Positions 1-7,795 of a DNA stretch of 64,000 nucleotides are shown piece by piece. Position 1 is the stretch's first letter. Each line of letters begins with the position of its first letter. The stretch comes from Nocardia xishanensis NBRC 101358. Its GTDB lineage: Bacteria; Actinomycetota; Actinomycetes; Mycobacteriales; Mycobacteriaceae. The translations under genes and the position numbers were made by a program. Below the pieces are notes generated by a model, which worked only from the letters and a program-made list of their open reading frames with translations, was not told the DNA's origin and ran no database searches. The stretch is taken from contig NZ_BDCF01000026.1 in the NCBI RefSeq assembly GCF_001613365.1, positions 1 to 64,000 of the forward strand, written 5' to 3'.

Positions 1-167
1 CGTCTCGGCGACTGAGTGTGTCCGCTGAACGCGCGCTCGTGCCGATGACAGCTAGTCATGAACTTCAGCGGTGCGAGCCCAATCGCGATGCGAGAATGAA
101 GCCCCTCAGCTGCATGCGTTTTCAGGAGCAGGTATGGGTAGCACGGGGGGCGATCCTCAACGCGGTC

Positions 168-797
168 AGGAGCCGGATTCTGGGACAGCGGGTGGTACCG
201 TACCGCTGCCGAGCCAAGACCTTGGCCCCCGCCAGCCCTGTTCTGGCCGAGCACCCACCCTCGGTCAACCTGCGCGAAGACCACCTCGTCGCACCGATCG
301 ACCGCTGACTGGCCACCCTGTTCCATCGGCCCCATCGCGACCGCACCATCGCCAGCCTCCTCTCAGCCCAAGACGACAACGACCACGACACACACCGCGC
401 ACTGCTTCGCCGCCGTATCGCCGACGCCGAAGCCAAACTCGAACGCCACCTCGCCGCCATCGAAGCAGGAGTAGATCCCCAAGTCCTCGTCACCGCGATG
501 AACACCGCCCACGCCGACAAAGCCGCAGCACAAACAGAGCTACAAAACCTGCCCACCATCCCCCGACTGACCGAGACCGAGATACGCCAGCTCATCGAAT
601 CCCTCGGCGATATTTCAGCTGTCCTCGCCGCAGGTGCCCGATCCGACAAAGCCGAGCTCTACCAGGCCCTCCACCTCGACATACGATATCGGCCCCGACA
701 GCAGCTCGCTGCTGTCGGGGCCGACTTTGGGTTTAACACTGGTGTCCGGAGGGGGACACATGCCTTAACCACAGAGATTCACCTGGGGAAACGGTGA
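168..797 (+). pseudogene. serine site-specific recombinase remnant (C-terminal part)
   Basis: In one frame the translation reads like the C-terminal half of a large actinobacterial serine recombinase: a segment ending HPPSVNLREDHLVAPIDR, then LATLFHRPHRDRTIASL, a coiled-coil-like Arg/Glu/Ala-rich stretch, and LTETEIRQLIESLGDISAVL followed by DKAELYQALHLDIRYRP. The reading is broken by TGA at 306-308, exactly where family members carry a Trp (DRWLATLF), so one G-to-A change would explain it. The N-terminal catalytic resolvase domain with its Ser is absent. It is therefore a dead fragment of a mobile-element recombinase. Family assignment is from remembered family motifs; the left edge is approximate. 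Confidence 0.72.
691..722 (+). terminator. perfect 14-bp hairpin, terminator-like
   Basis: GGCCCCGACAGCAG and its exact complement flank a CTCG loop, followed by a short T-rich stretch (GACTTTGGGTTT). It overlaps the last codons of the recombinase remnant, a common place for the terminator of such genes. Confidence 0.6.
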
Positions 798-1289
798 CCC
801 TCCGCGTGTTCACTCTGTCTGCCGCGCCTACCTCGACGCAACGGTCGTCGGCGATTTGCCTGACGTGTTACTCGTGCTGTCGACCGCGCTCGACATCGGA
901 GATGATGGGGGGGCGCCCATGAGAGGCTGGAAGGGGTTCTGCAGTCGGGCTGACAGGATTTGAACCTGCGACCACTTGACACCGGTTCCAGTTTTCTGGA
1001 TGCTCCTCAAAAGCTCCCATTGGTACTGGGCGACAAGACATTCGAGCTCTCGCCGCGTACTGGGCAGCCCCCATCAGACCCGGTTGAATCCCATCAAAAA
1101 TGTGAGATTTTGGTGAGACGGTCCCGTGAGCGCGAGGAGTGGCCAGACCGTCCGATGCGCACGGTGGACCGATCTAGGGGATTTGGGCGAGGGCGACGAT
1201 ATCGGGCCGGTGACGTGTCGAGCCGGACCGCCTTGGGTAGCCTCGTTCGGTTCCTTTGATCGGCGTGTCGATTCGCGACGCGCCGATCG
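798..1289. other. gene-poor stretch between recombinase and MarR remnants
   Basis: About 490 bases. Apart from the tRNA 3' remnant I see no coding sequence, promoter palindrome or repeat that I can support. Short open frames here run across the tRNA scar and look incidental. Confidence 0.5.
945..980 (-). other. 3' end of a tRNA(Pro)-like gene, possible attachment-site scar
   Basis: Read on the minus strand, these bases give the 3' anticodon-stem strand GTCAAG, a short variable region, a complete T arm (GCAGG-TTCAAAT-CCTGT) and the acceptor strand CAGCCCGA. There is no D arm, no 5' acceptor strand (CGGGCTG expected) and no encoded CCA. This matches the 3' portion of actinobacterial tRNA(Pro), as I recall the family. 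Integrative elements such as pSAM2 insert in tRNA(Pro) and leave such 3' duplications. The adjacent recombinase remnant supports an att-site reading, but no second copy occurs in this window. Confidence 0.6.
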
Positions 1290-1712
1290 ATGTACAACGA
1301 TAGCTACTTCTTGGCAAACTGTGAGTCTGCGGCGGAACTTGCGCGTTCGCAGCAAGGAGCGGAACCAGTAACCGTGCTGTCGGATGAGGGACCGGTGGCG
1401 CCCTCTCGCATAGCGGCCGCCCTGCAGATGGCCCCCTCCACGCTGAGCAATCTGCTCAAGGCGATGACCGACGCCGGGTTGATCGAACGCGCCCAACGAG
1501 CCGACGATCTGCGACGAGTCGACGGCGCGATTTCGTCACTCGCCCGGGAACTGATGGAAACCTACGACGCGACCAGCCTGCGAACCATCGAGAACTTCCT
1601 CGACGACCTCGCCGACCATGAGCAGGCGGCCTTCGAGGCGGCTGTCCCGATCTTGCGCCGCAAGTGCGCCACCTTCGCCACCACCCCCGAACACGTCGCG
1701 AACCACGACTAG
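1290..1712 (+). CDS. MarR-like transcriptional regulator, apparently shortened at the N terminus
   Basis: The 140-residue product contains a recognisable winged-helix core: LSDEGPVAPSRIAAALQMAPSTLSNLLKAMTDAGLIER (residues about 30-67) followed by a C-terminal dimerisation helix region ending EAAVPILRRKC. The usual first helices of MarR proteins are missing. The first 28 residues look unrelated, and the wing segment after DDLRR is also unusual. I infer a damaged or rearranged gene that may no longer be functional. It is followed by a broken SnoaL-like gene, as often seen for a regulator with its target gene. Confidence 0.5.
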   Translation: MYNDSYFLANCESAAELARSQQGAEPVTVLSDEGPVAPSRIAAALQMAPSTLSNLLKAMTDAGLIERAQRADDLRRVDGAISSLARELMETYDATSLRTIENFLDDLADHEQAAFEAAVPILRRKCATFATTPEHVANHD

Positions 1713-1874
1713 AGCCCCCACGTGCTTGGATTCCGAAGTATGCGGCAGTGCCCCGGCGCAGCAGCCCGCGGACACCGCAGGGAACAGGAGGAACTGGGAC
1801 GCGATTCTGCCGCCGCCGACCGACGTGCAGGCAAGCGCGCATACGGAGCTTCGAATCACTCCGACCACACAGAC

Positions 1875-2147
1875 GTGACGACTTTGGGCGCCACCGTGGT
1901 CGGCCTGGATCAATTCGTGGAGTACAACTTCGCCTTCATCGATGCCATCCCCGACTGGCGTTACGACCCGATTCCGGGACAGTCCTACATCGACGTCACA
2001 CCGGAGGGCGAGGTACGCATGGTCGTCCGCTACTACGGCAGTGGTCACCTCGCCGACCCACTGGAACTGGACCCCTACGGCGACGACGCCGTCGCCATCC
2101 CGGGCAACGGCGCCTTGATCCAATGCACGGCGGTGGACCGAAAGTGA
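1875..2147 (+). pseudogene. SnoaL/NTF2-like protein fragment truncated by an IS element
   Basis: The conserved part starts near VTTLGATVVGLDQFVEYN and runs through IPDWRYDPIPGQSYIDV, VVRYYGSGHLADPLEL and GNGALIQCTAVDRK. This resembles small NTF2-fold proteins. The reading stops at TGA directly after CTAVDRK, where such proteins normally continue with another beta strand. A transposase reading frame starts at exactly this point (GTG at 2144), so I infer that the 3' end was removed by an insertion. No function can be given beyond the fold. Confidence 0.5.
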
Positions 2148-2494
2148 ATGTTCCTGTCGACGTCACTTTTTCGGGATTGTCGCCGTTGTTGGTGGAAGCG
2201 GTGAGCGACGAGGGCTGCTCGATCGGGGTGCGGGCTCGAACACCAGGCGATCCGGCGGCCTGCCCGGGCTGCGGTGCGGCTTCGGACAATGTGCACAGCT
2301 ATCAGCACCGCACTGTCACCGACTTGCCGATCGACGGGCGCACGGTGCGTGTCCGCGTGCAGGTGCGGCGGTCGGTCTGCCCAACCATGGGTTGCCGCAA
2401 CACATTTCGCGAACAGGTGCTCGGAGTGCTGGAACGCTACCAGAGGCGCACCACGCGCCCTATCACACGTGACCACGGCGTGCCGATCCTATAA
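2144..2494 (+). pseudogene. ISL3-type transposase, N-terminal fragment
   Basis: Starting at GTG 2144 the frame encodes MNVPVDVTFSGLSPLLVEAV, a zinc-ribbon CPGC (partner cysteines in SVCPTMGC) and LPIDGRTVRVRVQVRRSVC, ending at a stop after about 116 residues. This is the N-terminal metal-binding region of ISL3-family transposases, normally over 400 residues long. The DDE catalytic domain is absent. About 130 further bases before the ferredoxin reductase stop codon hold only scrambled remnants. The fragment truncates the preceding SnoaL-like gene. Confidence 0.65.
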
Positions 2495-2629
2495 CTGACC
2501 GCCGAGATCAAGCACTCGGCTACCGGCGGGCAGAACCTGCTCTACCGCCGTATCAACACACCGCGCCTACAACCCTGCCCGTGATCTCGACGACCACGAG
2601 ATTCGAGCCGTCGGCCTGCACGGTCTTCC

Positions 2630-3919
2630 TCACTTCCTTTCGCGGCCCGACACCGCGAGCAGTTCCTTCAGCGGAACCGCCGGATCTGACAGTCGTGCCG
2701 GGTCGACCCGAACCTGCGTGGCAACCATCTTCTTCGCGAACATGAAATCCCGAGGGTTGCTGACGACATTGGCGGCACGGACGGTCCCGTCCTTGAGATA
2801 GAACAGGCTGAAGCTGCGGCCTTCATCGATACATCCGCGGACGACGATCTCGTCATGGCTCGGGCAGAGCCCCACTGCTTGCAGCTTCACGTCGTACTGA
2901 TCGGACCAGAACCACGGCACTGCGTCGTGGGGCCGTGCGTCGCCGGTCAGGGTGGCAGCGGCGACCTTCGCCTGTTCCAGGGCATTGGGCACGGACTCCA
3001 CCCGCCGCAAACCGCCGTTCTGGGCACAGGGATGCTTGGTGCAGTCGCCGATCGCGAGGATGCGGAGGTCGGTCGTGCGACAGAACTCGTCGACCACGAC
3101 ACCTCCGTCGACAGCGAGTCCGGCCTCATGGGCCAGCTCATCGTTCGCCTCCATGCCGATCCCGACGACGACCACATCAGCCGACAGCGTCACGCCATCG
3201 GTCAGCTTCACGGCCATGGCCCTGCCGTCCGCCCCGACCTCCACCGAATCCACCGAGGAACTGGTCCGGATGTCGACGCCATGCTGCTTGTGAACCCGTT
3301 CATAGAACTCGCTCACGACGGGTACGGTGACTCGTGCCAGCACTCGCGGCGCCGCCTCGATGACGGTTACGTCGAGCCCGGACTTTCGGGCGACGGCAGC
3401 CACCTCGAGCCCGACGTAGCCCCCGCCGAGTACGACGAGCCGCGCTCCAGGGGTGAACTGCGAACGCATCTCGTCGATGTCGGCGAGTCGGCGGAGCGTG
3501 TGGACGTTGGGGGCGGCGTGCACCGTCGCATCCGGCAGCAGTCGCGCTCGGCCACCTGTTGCCAGGACGAGCCAGTCGTACGACACGTCGTGGACACCGT
3601 CAGGGCCCTCGGTGCGGACGGTCTGCGTCGCTCGGTCGATTCCTGTCACCCGAGTCTCGAGCCTGACATCGACCCGCTGGTCGTCGTACGTCGCCGGCGG
3701 TCGGATGTGCAGGTCGGCCGAGGCGACGTCGCCCAACAGATAGCCCTTGGACAAGGGCGGTCTGCTGTAGGGGTGCGTCGACTCCTCGGCGAGAATCGTG
3801 ATCGGTCCGGCGAAGCCGAGCATTCGCAAGGTGACAGCGCACTCCGCGCCGGCCTGGCCACCGCCGACGATCACCACTCGATCGTCGGAGCGTGCGGATT
3901 CGATGTTCGGGAGTTTCAT
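2630..3919 (-). CDS. FAD-dependent ferredoxin reductase (P450 electron transfer)
   Basis: A 429-residue NAD(P)H:ferredoxin oxidoreductase of the rubredoxin/putidaredoxin reductase type. It shows an N-terminal FAD site VVIVGGGQAGAECAV (about residues 15-29), an ATGGRAR segment, a second dinucleotide fold LVVLGGGYVGLEVAAVA (about 160-177) for NADH, and the second FAD motif RILAIGDC (about 285). It should pass electrons from NAD(P)H to the [2Fe-2S] ferredoxin encoded 9 bases upstream, and on to the P450s. AGGAG before ATG at 3919 fixes the start. It is last in the operon SDR - ferredoxin - reductase. It is the only such reductase in the window, so it may serve all three P450s. Confidence 0.9.
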   Translation of the reverse strand: MKLPNIESARSDDRVVIVGGGQAGAECAVTLRMLGFAGPITILAEESTHPYSRPPLSKGYLLGDVASADLHIRPPATYDDQRVDVRLETRVTGIDRATQTVRTEGPDGVHDVSYDWLVLATGGRARLLPDATVHAAPNVHTLRRLADIDEMRSQFTPGARLVVLGGGYVGLEVAAVARKSGLDVTVIEAAPRVLARVTVPVVSEFYERVHKQHGVDIRTSSSVDSVEVGADGRAMAVKLTDGVTLSADVVVVGIGMEANDELAHEAGLAVDGGVVVDEFCRTTDLRILAIGDCTKHPCAQNGGLRRVESVPNALEQAKVAAATLTGDARPHDAVPWFWSDQYDVKLQAVGLCPSHDEIVVRGCIDEGRSFSLFYLKDGTVRAANVVSNPRDFMFAKKMVATQVRVDPARLSDPAVPLKELLAVSGRERK

Positions 3920-3928
3920 GCTTATCTC

Positions 3929-4249
3929 CTATTGCACATCCGGCACGGTCACCACGATGCCGTCGATGTCGGACGAGAACTTCACCTGGCATGAGAGTCG
4001 GCTGCACTCGGTCGGTTCGGCCGCAGCGACCTCCAGCATGTCCTCCTCCTCCTCCGATCGCGGCGGCAGGAGCGAGACCCATCGCTCGTCCACGAACACA
4101 TGGCAGGTGGCACAGGACAACTCGCCACCGCATTCGGCCTGGATTCCCGGCACCAGGTTGGCGCGCGCCACCTGCATCAAAGACTGCCCATCTTCGGCGG
4201 TGGCGTCCGTCTTGGTGCCGTCGGCGCGGATGAAGACCACATGTCCCAT
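3929..4249 (-). CDS. [2Fe-2S] ferredoxin, adrenodoxin/putidaredoxin type
   Basis: A 106-residue ferredoxin with ligands Cys40, Cys46, Cys49 and Cys87 (C-x5-C-x2-C-x37-C) in AECGGELSCATCHVFV and RLSCQV, typical of vertebrate-type ferredoxins serving class I P450s. The acidic patch EEEEDMLEVA (about 66-75) fits the usual reductase/P450 docking helix. It lies between an SDR gene and the ferredoxin reductase, all on the minus strand. A close paralog (50872-51192) has the same cysteine spacing. It probably carries electrons to the P450s encoded at 13.9, 18.5 and 61.5 kb. Confidence 0.92.
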   Translation of the reverse strand: MGHVVFIRADGTKTDATAEDGQSLMQVARANLVPGIQAECGGELSCATCHVFVDERWVSLLPPRSEEEEDMLEVAAAEPTECSRLSCQVKFSSDIDGIVVTVPDVQ

Positions 4250-4291
4250 AGCGTCACTTTCCTTTTACTGCGAAATCTGCGAGGGCGCCTG

Positions 4292-5155
4292 TCAGCGGGC
4301 GCCCATGAACGGGCACGTCCCGACGTCACCGGATCCGTCATGGGCGTGCTCGCCAGGGGCTTCGACGAGAGGCAACTCCTGCACGTCGATCATGAGCGCA
4401 CGGGCGTGTTCCATTGCGAATGCCCGGCTGAAGGGGTTCGTCGCGATGACGCGAGTGCCCCCGAGGAAGCCGTCGAACGCCTTCGCCGCGACAACCGACG
4501 ACTCCTGCGCGAAGGGCAGGATCGCTTGCGCTACCGCCGGATCGGCGTCCACAGCGGCTTGGACCTTCTCGGTCAGCGTCCATCCAGGCGCAAGCATCGA
4601 GACGCCGACACCCCAGTCGGCCAGATCGCGATGTGCTGTGAGGGTCAATCCCAGGGTCGCGAACTTGGTGGTGGTGTAGACGCTGAAGGGCTCGACATGC
4701 GGGGGGACGCCGAGCGAATGCTCGGAGCCGGTGTTGAGCAGATACGACGGTCGACCGGCCGCCGCGGCGTCGCGCAGGAACGGCGCAAAGACGTGAACGA
4801 TGTTGATGGCGCCCTCGACGTTGACTCGCACCACGCGGCCTGCGAGCTCGGGGTCCGTCTCCTGCAGTGTGCCCGGCACGGCGAAGACCGCGTTGTTGCA
4901 CACCACGTTTACTTCACCGAATCGCTCGACGGTCTCGTTTGCCAGGCGTCGCACGTCCTCGATATTCGAGATATCGGACACGACGGAAGCAGCGTCGCCA
5001 CCGGCCTCACGGAGCTCGTCGACCGCGGCCGTCGCGTCGTCGATGTCCGCGATCATGACCTTCGCACCGCGGTTGACCGCTTCGCGCGCCAGCGCCAGAC
5101 CGATACCCGTGGCACCGCCGGTCACCACGACCACCGCGTTGCTCAGATCACTCAT
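4292..5155 (-). CDS. short-chain dehydrogenase/reductase (EHSLGVP subgroup)
   Basis: A 287-residue classical SDR. The N terminus VVVVTGGATGIGLALA carries the TGxxxGxG cofactor site. NNAVFA replaces the usual NNAG, and the Ser-Tyr-Lys catalytic set is in LLNTGSEHSLGVP and VYTTTK. It has a C-terminal extension ending VGTCPFMGAR. I start it at ATG 5155 (MSDLSNAVVVVTGG), matching its paralog at 51263-52126; a GTG at 5194 is possible but lies against the operator. It is the first gene of the SDR-ferredoxin-reductase operon. It likely oxidises an alcohol made by a P450. Three paralogs of this subgroup occur in the window. Confidence 0.87.
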   Translation of the reverse strand: MSDLSNAVVVVTGGATGIGLALAREAVNRGAKVMIADIDDATAAVDELREAGGDAASVVSDISNIEDVRRLANETVERFGEVNVVCNNAVFAVPGTLQETDPELAGRVVRVNVEGAINIVHVFAPFLRDAAAAGRPSYLLNTGSEHSLGVPPHVEPFSVYTTTKFATLGLTLTAHRDLADWGVGVSMLAPGWTLTEKVQAAVDADPAVAQAILPFAQESSVVAAKAFDGFLGGTRVIATNPFSRAFAMEHARALMIDVQELPLVEAPGEHAHDGSGDVGTCPFMGAR

Positions 5156-5194
5156 TCTGGCTGTCTTTCTACTTGGGGCCGTGACGGCCATCAC

Positions 5195-5218
5195 TTTGTA
5201 TGACGGTATCCCGTAGAC
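5195..5218 (-). promoter_or_regulatory. catabolic operator motif, copy upstream of SDR-ferredoxin-reductase
   Basis: Contains TTGTATGACGGTATCCCGTA. Near-identical copies lie at 7121, 52171 and 60017, each shortly upstream of a catabolic gene. This copy is 40 bases upstream of the chosen SDR start, so it probably overlaps or adjoins the promoter. Confidence 0.7.
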
Positions 5219-5514
5219 TATTTTTCGTCAACTGCCTCGGATAGCCGGAACCCGTTGGCCACACTCCGGCGCGCACCACAGGGCACGACAGGCGGCAACG
5301 GGACCGACCGACACCCGAAGAGATCGGCGCATGTCAGAAGACCGGGAAAGAGCCACGACCGCCTGACTGCACGGGCCCGCTGACGCGGGTTCAGATGGCC
5401 GCGCCTCAAGGTGGCGAGCCATTGTGCAGCACGGCCGGGATCCGCCTGGCAGCGGCAACAGCGACCCGACCGGCACGAGGCCCTGGGCACCCGAGCCGGT
5501 CCAATTGCAAGAGT
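5219..5514. other. intergenic stretch without a supported gene
   Basis: About 300 bases between the operator of the SDR operon and the end of the aldehyde dehydrogenase gene. I see no conserved coding frame or strong hairpin here. Confidence 0.45.
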
Positions 5515-7032
5515 TCAGTGGCGCCCGAACGTTTGCTGGTTACCCTCATCGATGTACACGGATTTGACCTCGGTGTAAGCATCGAGCGCATTCACCCCGA
5601 GCTCGCGCCCGAGTCCGCTCTGCTTGAAGCCGCCGAACGGGGTGGCGTAGTGGACGACCCGGTAGGTGTTGACCCACACGGTTCCGGCCCGCAGGCGCTT
5701 GACCATGCGATGGGCGCGGGCGACGTCGGAGGTCCACACAGCAGCCGCGAGGCCGAAATCGACGTCGTTGGCCAGGCGCACAGCCTCGTCCTCGCCGCTG
5801 AACCGGACGAGACTCGCCACAGGACCGAAAATCTCCTCCTGGGCAAGGCGCGAACGGTTCTCGACACCAGAGAAGACAGTGGGGCGGACGAACAGCCCCC
5901 GCTCGGTCTCCGGAGTGTTCTCGCGTGCGCCGCCGGCGGCAACCACGGCGCCTTCGTCCTGACCGATCTGGATGTACTCGAGCACACGATCGAACTGGTT
6001 ACGACTGGCCACGGGACCGACATCGACTGTTGGATCCAAGGGGTCGCCGAGCTTGAGGTTCGACGCCGCCTCGGACAGCCGCGCCACGACGTCGTCGTAC
6101 ACCTCGTCCTCGACCAGGACGCGAGATCCCGCCATGCAGGTCTGCCCGGTGGCCGCAAAGATCCCTGCCATCACGCCGTGGACCGCGTTGTCCAGATCGG
6201 CATCACGGAAGATGATGTTGGGCGACTTGCCGCCGAGCTCGAGGGTGACGCGCCCGATGCGCGGCGCCGCCGCAGCCAGCATGGCTTTCCCCGCAGCGGT
6301 CGACCCGGTGAAGCCGATCTTGTCGACGTCCGGGTGCGAAGCGAGCGCCGCACCAGTGGGCTGACCGAACCCGGTGACGACGTTGACGACGCCGGCAGGG
6401 AAGCCCGCCTCCTCGCAGAGCTCGGCAAGGCGAAGAGTGGAGGTGGGCGTCACCTCGGAGGGCTTGATGACGATGGTGCATCCGGCCGCGAGAGCCGGAA
6501 ACAGCTTCCAGCACAGGAGCATGAGCGGAGAGTTCCACGGCGTGATCGCCGCGACGACTCCGACCGGTTCCCGGACGTTGTAGACAGTGTGACCGGGAAC
6601 CCCCTGGACAGTCGACCCACCCATTGTTTCTGCCAGCCCCGCAACGAACCGAGCCGTTGCGGCCATGCCGTGCGAGCCGCCGGTCATCTCGCCGATGAGC
6701 TTGCCGTTTTCGTGGATCTGGATGCGAGCCAACTCGTCGGCGTTCGCCTCGATCAAGTCGGCGAGCCTACGCAGCATGGTGGCGCGGGTGACAGCTGACG
6801 TCTGCGGCCAACCGCCCTCGTCGAAGGCGTGCCGTGCGGCGGCGACGGCACGGTCGACATCCTCGACGGTCCCCACGGGCACACGCCCCCAGGGTTGGTT
6901 GTCGAATGGATCGACACAGGTGAATGTGTCGCGCTCCCCGATCTCGATCCACTCGCCACCGATGTACATCGCGTAGTCGCGATCAGTTTCTGCCGGAAAT
7001 CGGGTCGCCGTGGATTTCACTGGTGCGGTCAC
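5515..7032 (-). CDS. aldehyde dehydrogenase, NAD(P)+-dependent
   Basis: A 505-residue member of the ALDH superfamily. The proton-abstracting Glu265 is in VTLELGGKSPN and the nucleophile Cys299 in ATGQTCMAGSR. TPWNSPL and the cofactor segment FTGSTAAGKA are also present. It oxidises an aldehyde to the acid, probably the aldehyde produced from a P450-derived alcohol. The start is GTG at 7032 with GGGA upstream. It is transcribed alone from a promoter region carrying an operator about 90 bases upstream. A second, divergent ALDH occurs at 9125-10561; the two are not close copies. Confidence 0.9.
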   Translation of the reverse strand: MTAPVKSTATRFPAETDRDYAMYIGGEWIEIGERDTFTCVDPFDNQPWGRVPVGTVEDVDRAVAAARHAFDEGGWPQTSAVTRATMLRRLADLIEANADELARIQIHENGKLIGEMTGGSHGMAATARFVAGLAETMGGSTVQGVPGHTVYNVREPVGVVAAITPWNSPLMLLCWKLFPALAAGCTIVIKPSEVTPTSTLRLAELCEEAGFPAGVVNVVTGFGQPTGAALASHPDVDKIGFTGSTAAGKAMLAAAAPRIGRVTLELGGKSPNIIFRDADLDNAVHGVMAGIFAATGQTCMAGSRVLVEDEVYDDVVARLSEAASNLKLGDPLDPTVDVGPVASRNQFDRVLEYIQIGQDEGAVVAAGGARENTPETERGLFVRPTVFSGVENRSRLAQEEIFGPVASLVRFSGEDEAVRLANDVDFGLAAAVWTSDVARAHRMVKRLRAGTVWVNTYRVVHYATPFGGFKQSGLGRELGVNALDAYTEVKSVYIDEGNQQTFGRH

Positions 7033-7120
7033 ACTGAATCAGTCCCTTCGATTGCGGGTCGCCGGCCGCTGGTTCACACGCCGCAGGCAGGCATCTCAGA
7101 CCTCCCGGCGGCGAAAGACG

Positions 7121-7145
7121 TTTGTACGACGGTATCCCGTCCGAC
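7121..7145 (-). promoter_or_regulatory. catabolic operator motif upstream of aldehyde dehydrogenase
   Basis: TTGTACGACGGTATCCCGT, differing by one base from the copies at 5195 and 52171, about 90 bases before the aldehyde dehydrogenase start. Confidence 0.68.
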
Positions 7146-7146
7146 A

Positions 7147-7557
7147 TTACGTGTCAACGGTCACAAGTTGTGGTCGGCCTCCACTTCGACGTACACGTCG
7201 CGCCCAATCCTCGACACTGTCGAGGATGATGACTTCCGACCTGGTGACCGGATCGCCAGGATCGCCCATCGGGACGAGACCACCGGCGCGGACCACGGCG
7301 ATGCGATGCCGGCTCACCCATCCGATCTCGGCGAACAGCGAGCCCGAGAAGAGCGGCCGTCGCCCGACGACCCCGCCCTCACAGCCCTCGACAGCGACGA
7401 TGCCCCAGTCGGCCGCCGCCTCCGGCGAGGCCACGGCCAACCCCGCCACGTCGGCCGCCGGTGCGGATGAACTCACCCGGCTCGCGTGTGCCACCGACCC
7501 CGGCGATCCGTCACTGACGACACCGTCGCCAGCCGCTCGTTGACAAGTGTATGACAT
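7147..7557 (-). CDS. hypothetical protein, possibly a gene remnant
   Basis: A 136-residue frame with strongly GC-rich third codon positions, which suggests genuine coding history. Readable segments include AADWGIVAVEGCEGGVVGRR, LFAEIGWVSRHRIAVV and SEVIILDSVEDWARRVR. I do not recognise the family. The first codons overlap an operator-like sequence at 7547-7570, so a downstream GTG is a more natural start if it is translated. It has no neighbour on the same strand except the aldehyde dehydrogenase 115 bases on. It could be a small cluster gene or the tail of a decayed one. Confidence 0.35.
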   Translation of the reverse strand: MSYTCQRAAGDGVVSDGSPGSVAHASRVSSSAPAADVAGLAVASPEAAADWGIVAVEGCEGGVVGRRPLFSGSLFAEIGWVSRHRIAVVRAGGLVPMGDPGDPVTRSEVIILDSVEDWARRVRRSGGRPQLVTVDT

Positions 7558-7570
7558 AGGCCCATACTAC
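7547..7570 (+). promoter_or_regulatory. divergent member of the catabolic operator family
   Basis: GTGTATGACATAGGCCCATACTAC combines the GTATGAC half of the 5195-type sites with the ATACTAC end of the 12895/29495-type sites. It lies about 225 bases before the hydrolase gene at 7796. Confidence 0.45.
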
Positions 7571-7795
7571 GAACGTGAGTGAGCAGGGTCACATGACTGC
7601 GACTCTGGCTGTGCCATACGGAGATACAACCCTCCGTGGACGGTGGGCCGTTCGCCCGTCGAATGCCGACGCGACAACTCATAGGCGCAGGTGAATAGCA
7701 ATCCCAGCTGTGCGCGCCGAAGAAGTCTCCAGCCCTGCGGATCAGGCCACTGTGGCCACATTCGGTGGGCTATGTAATGAACAGGATCAATTGCG

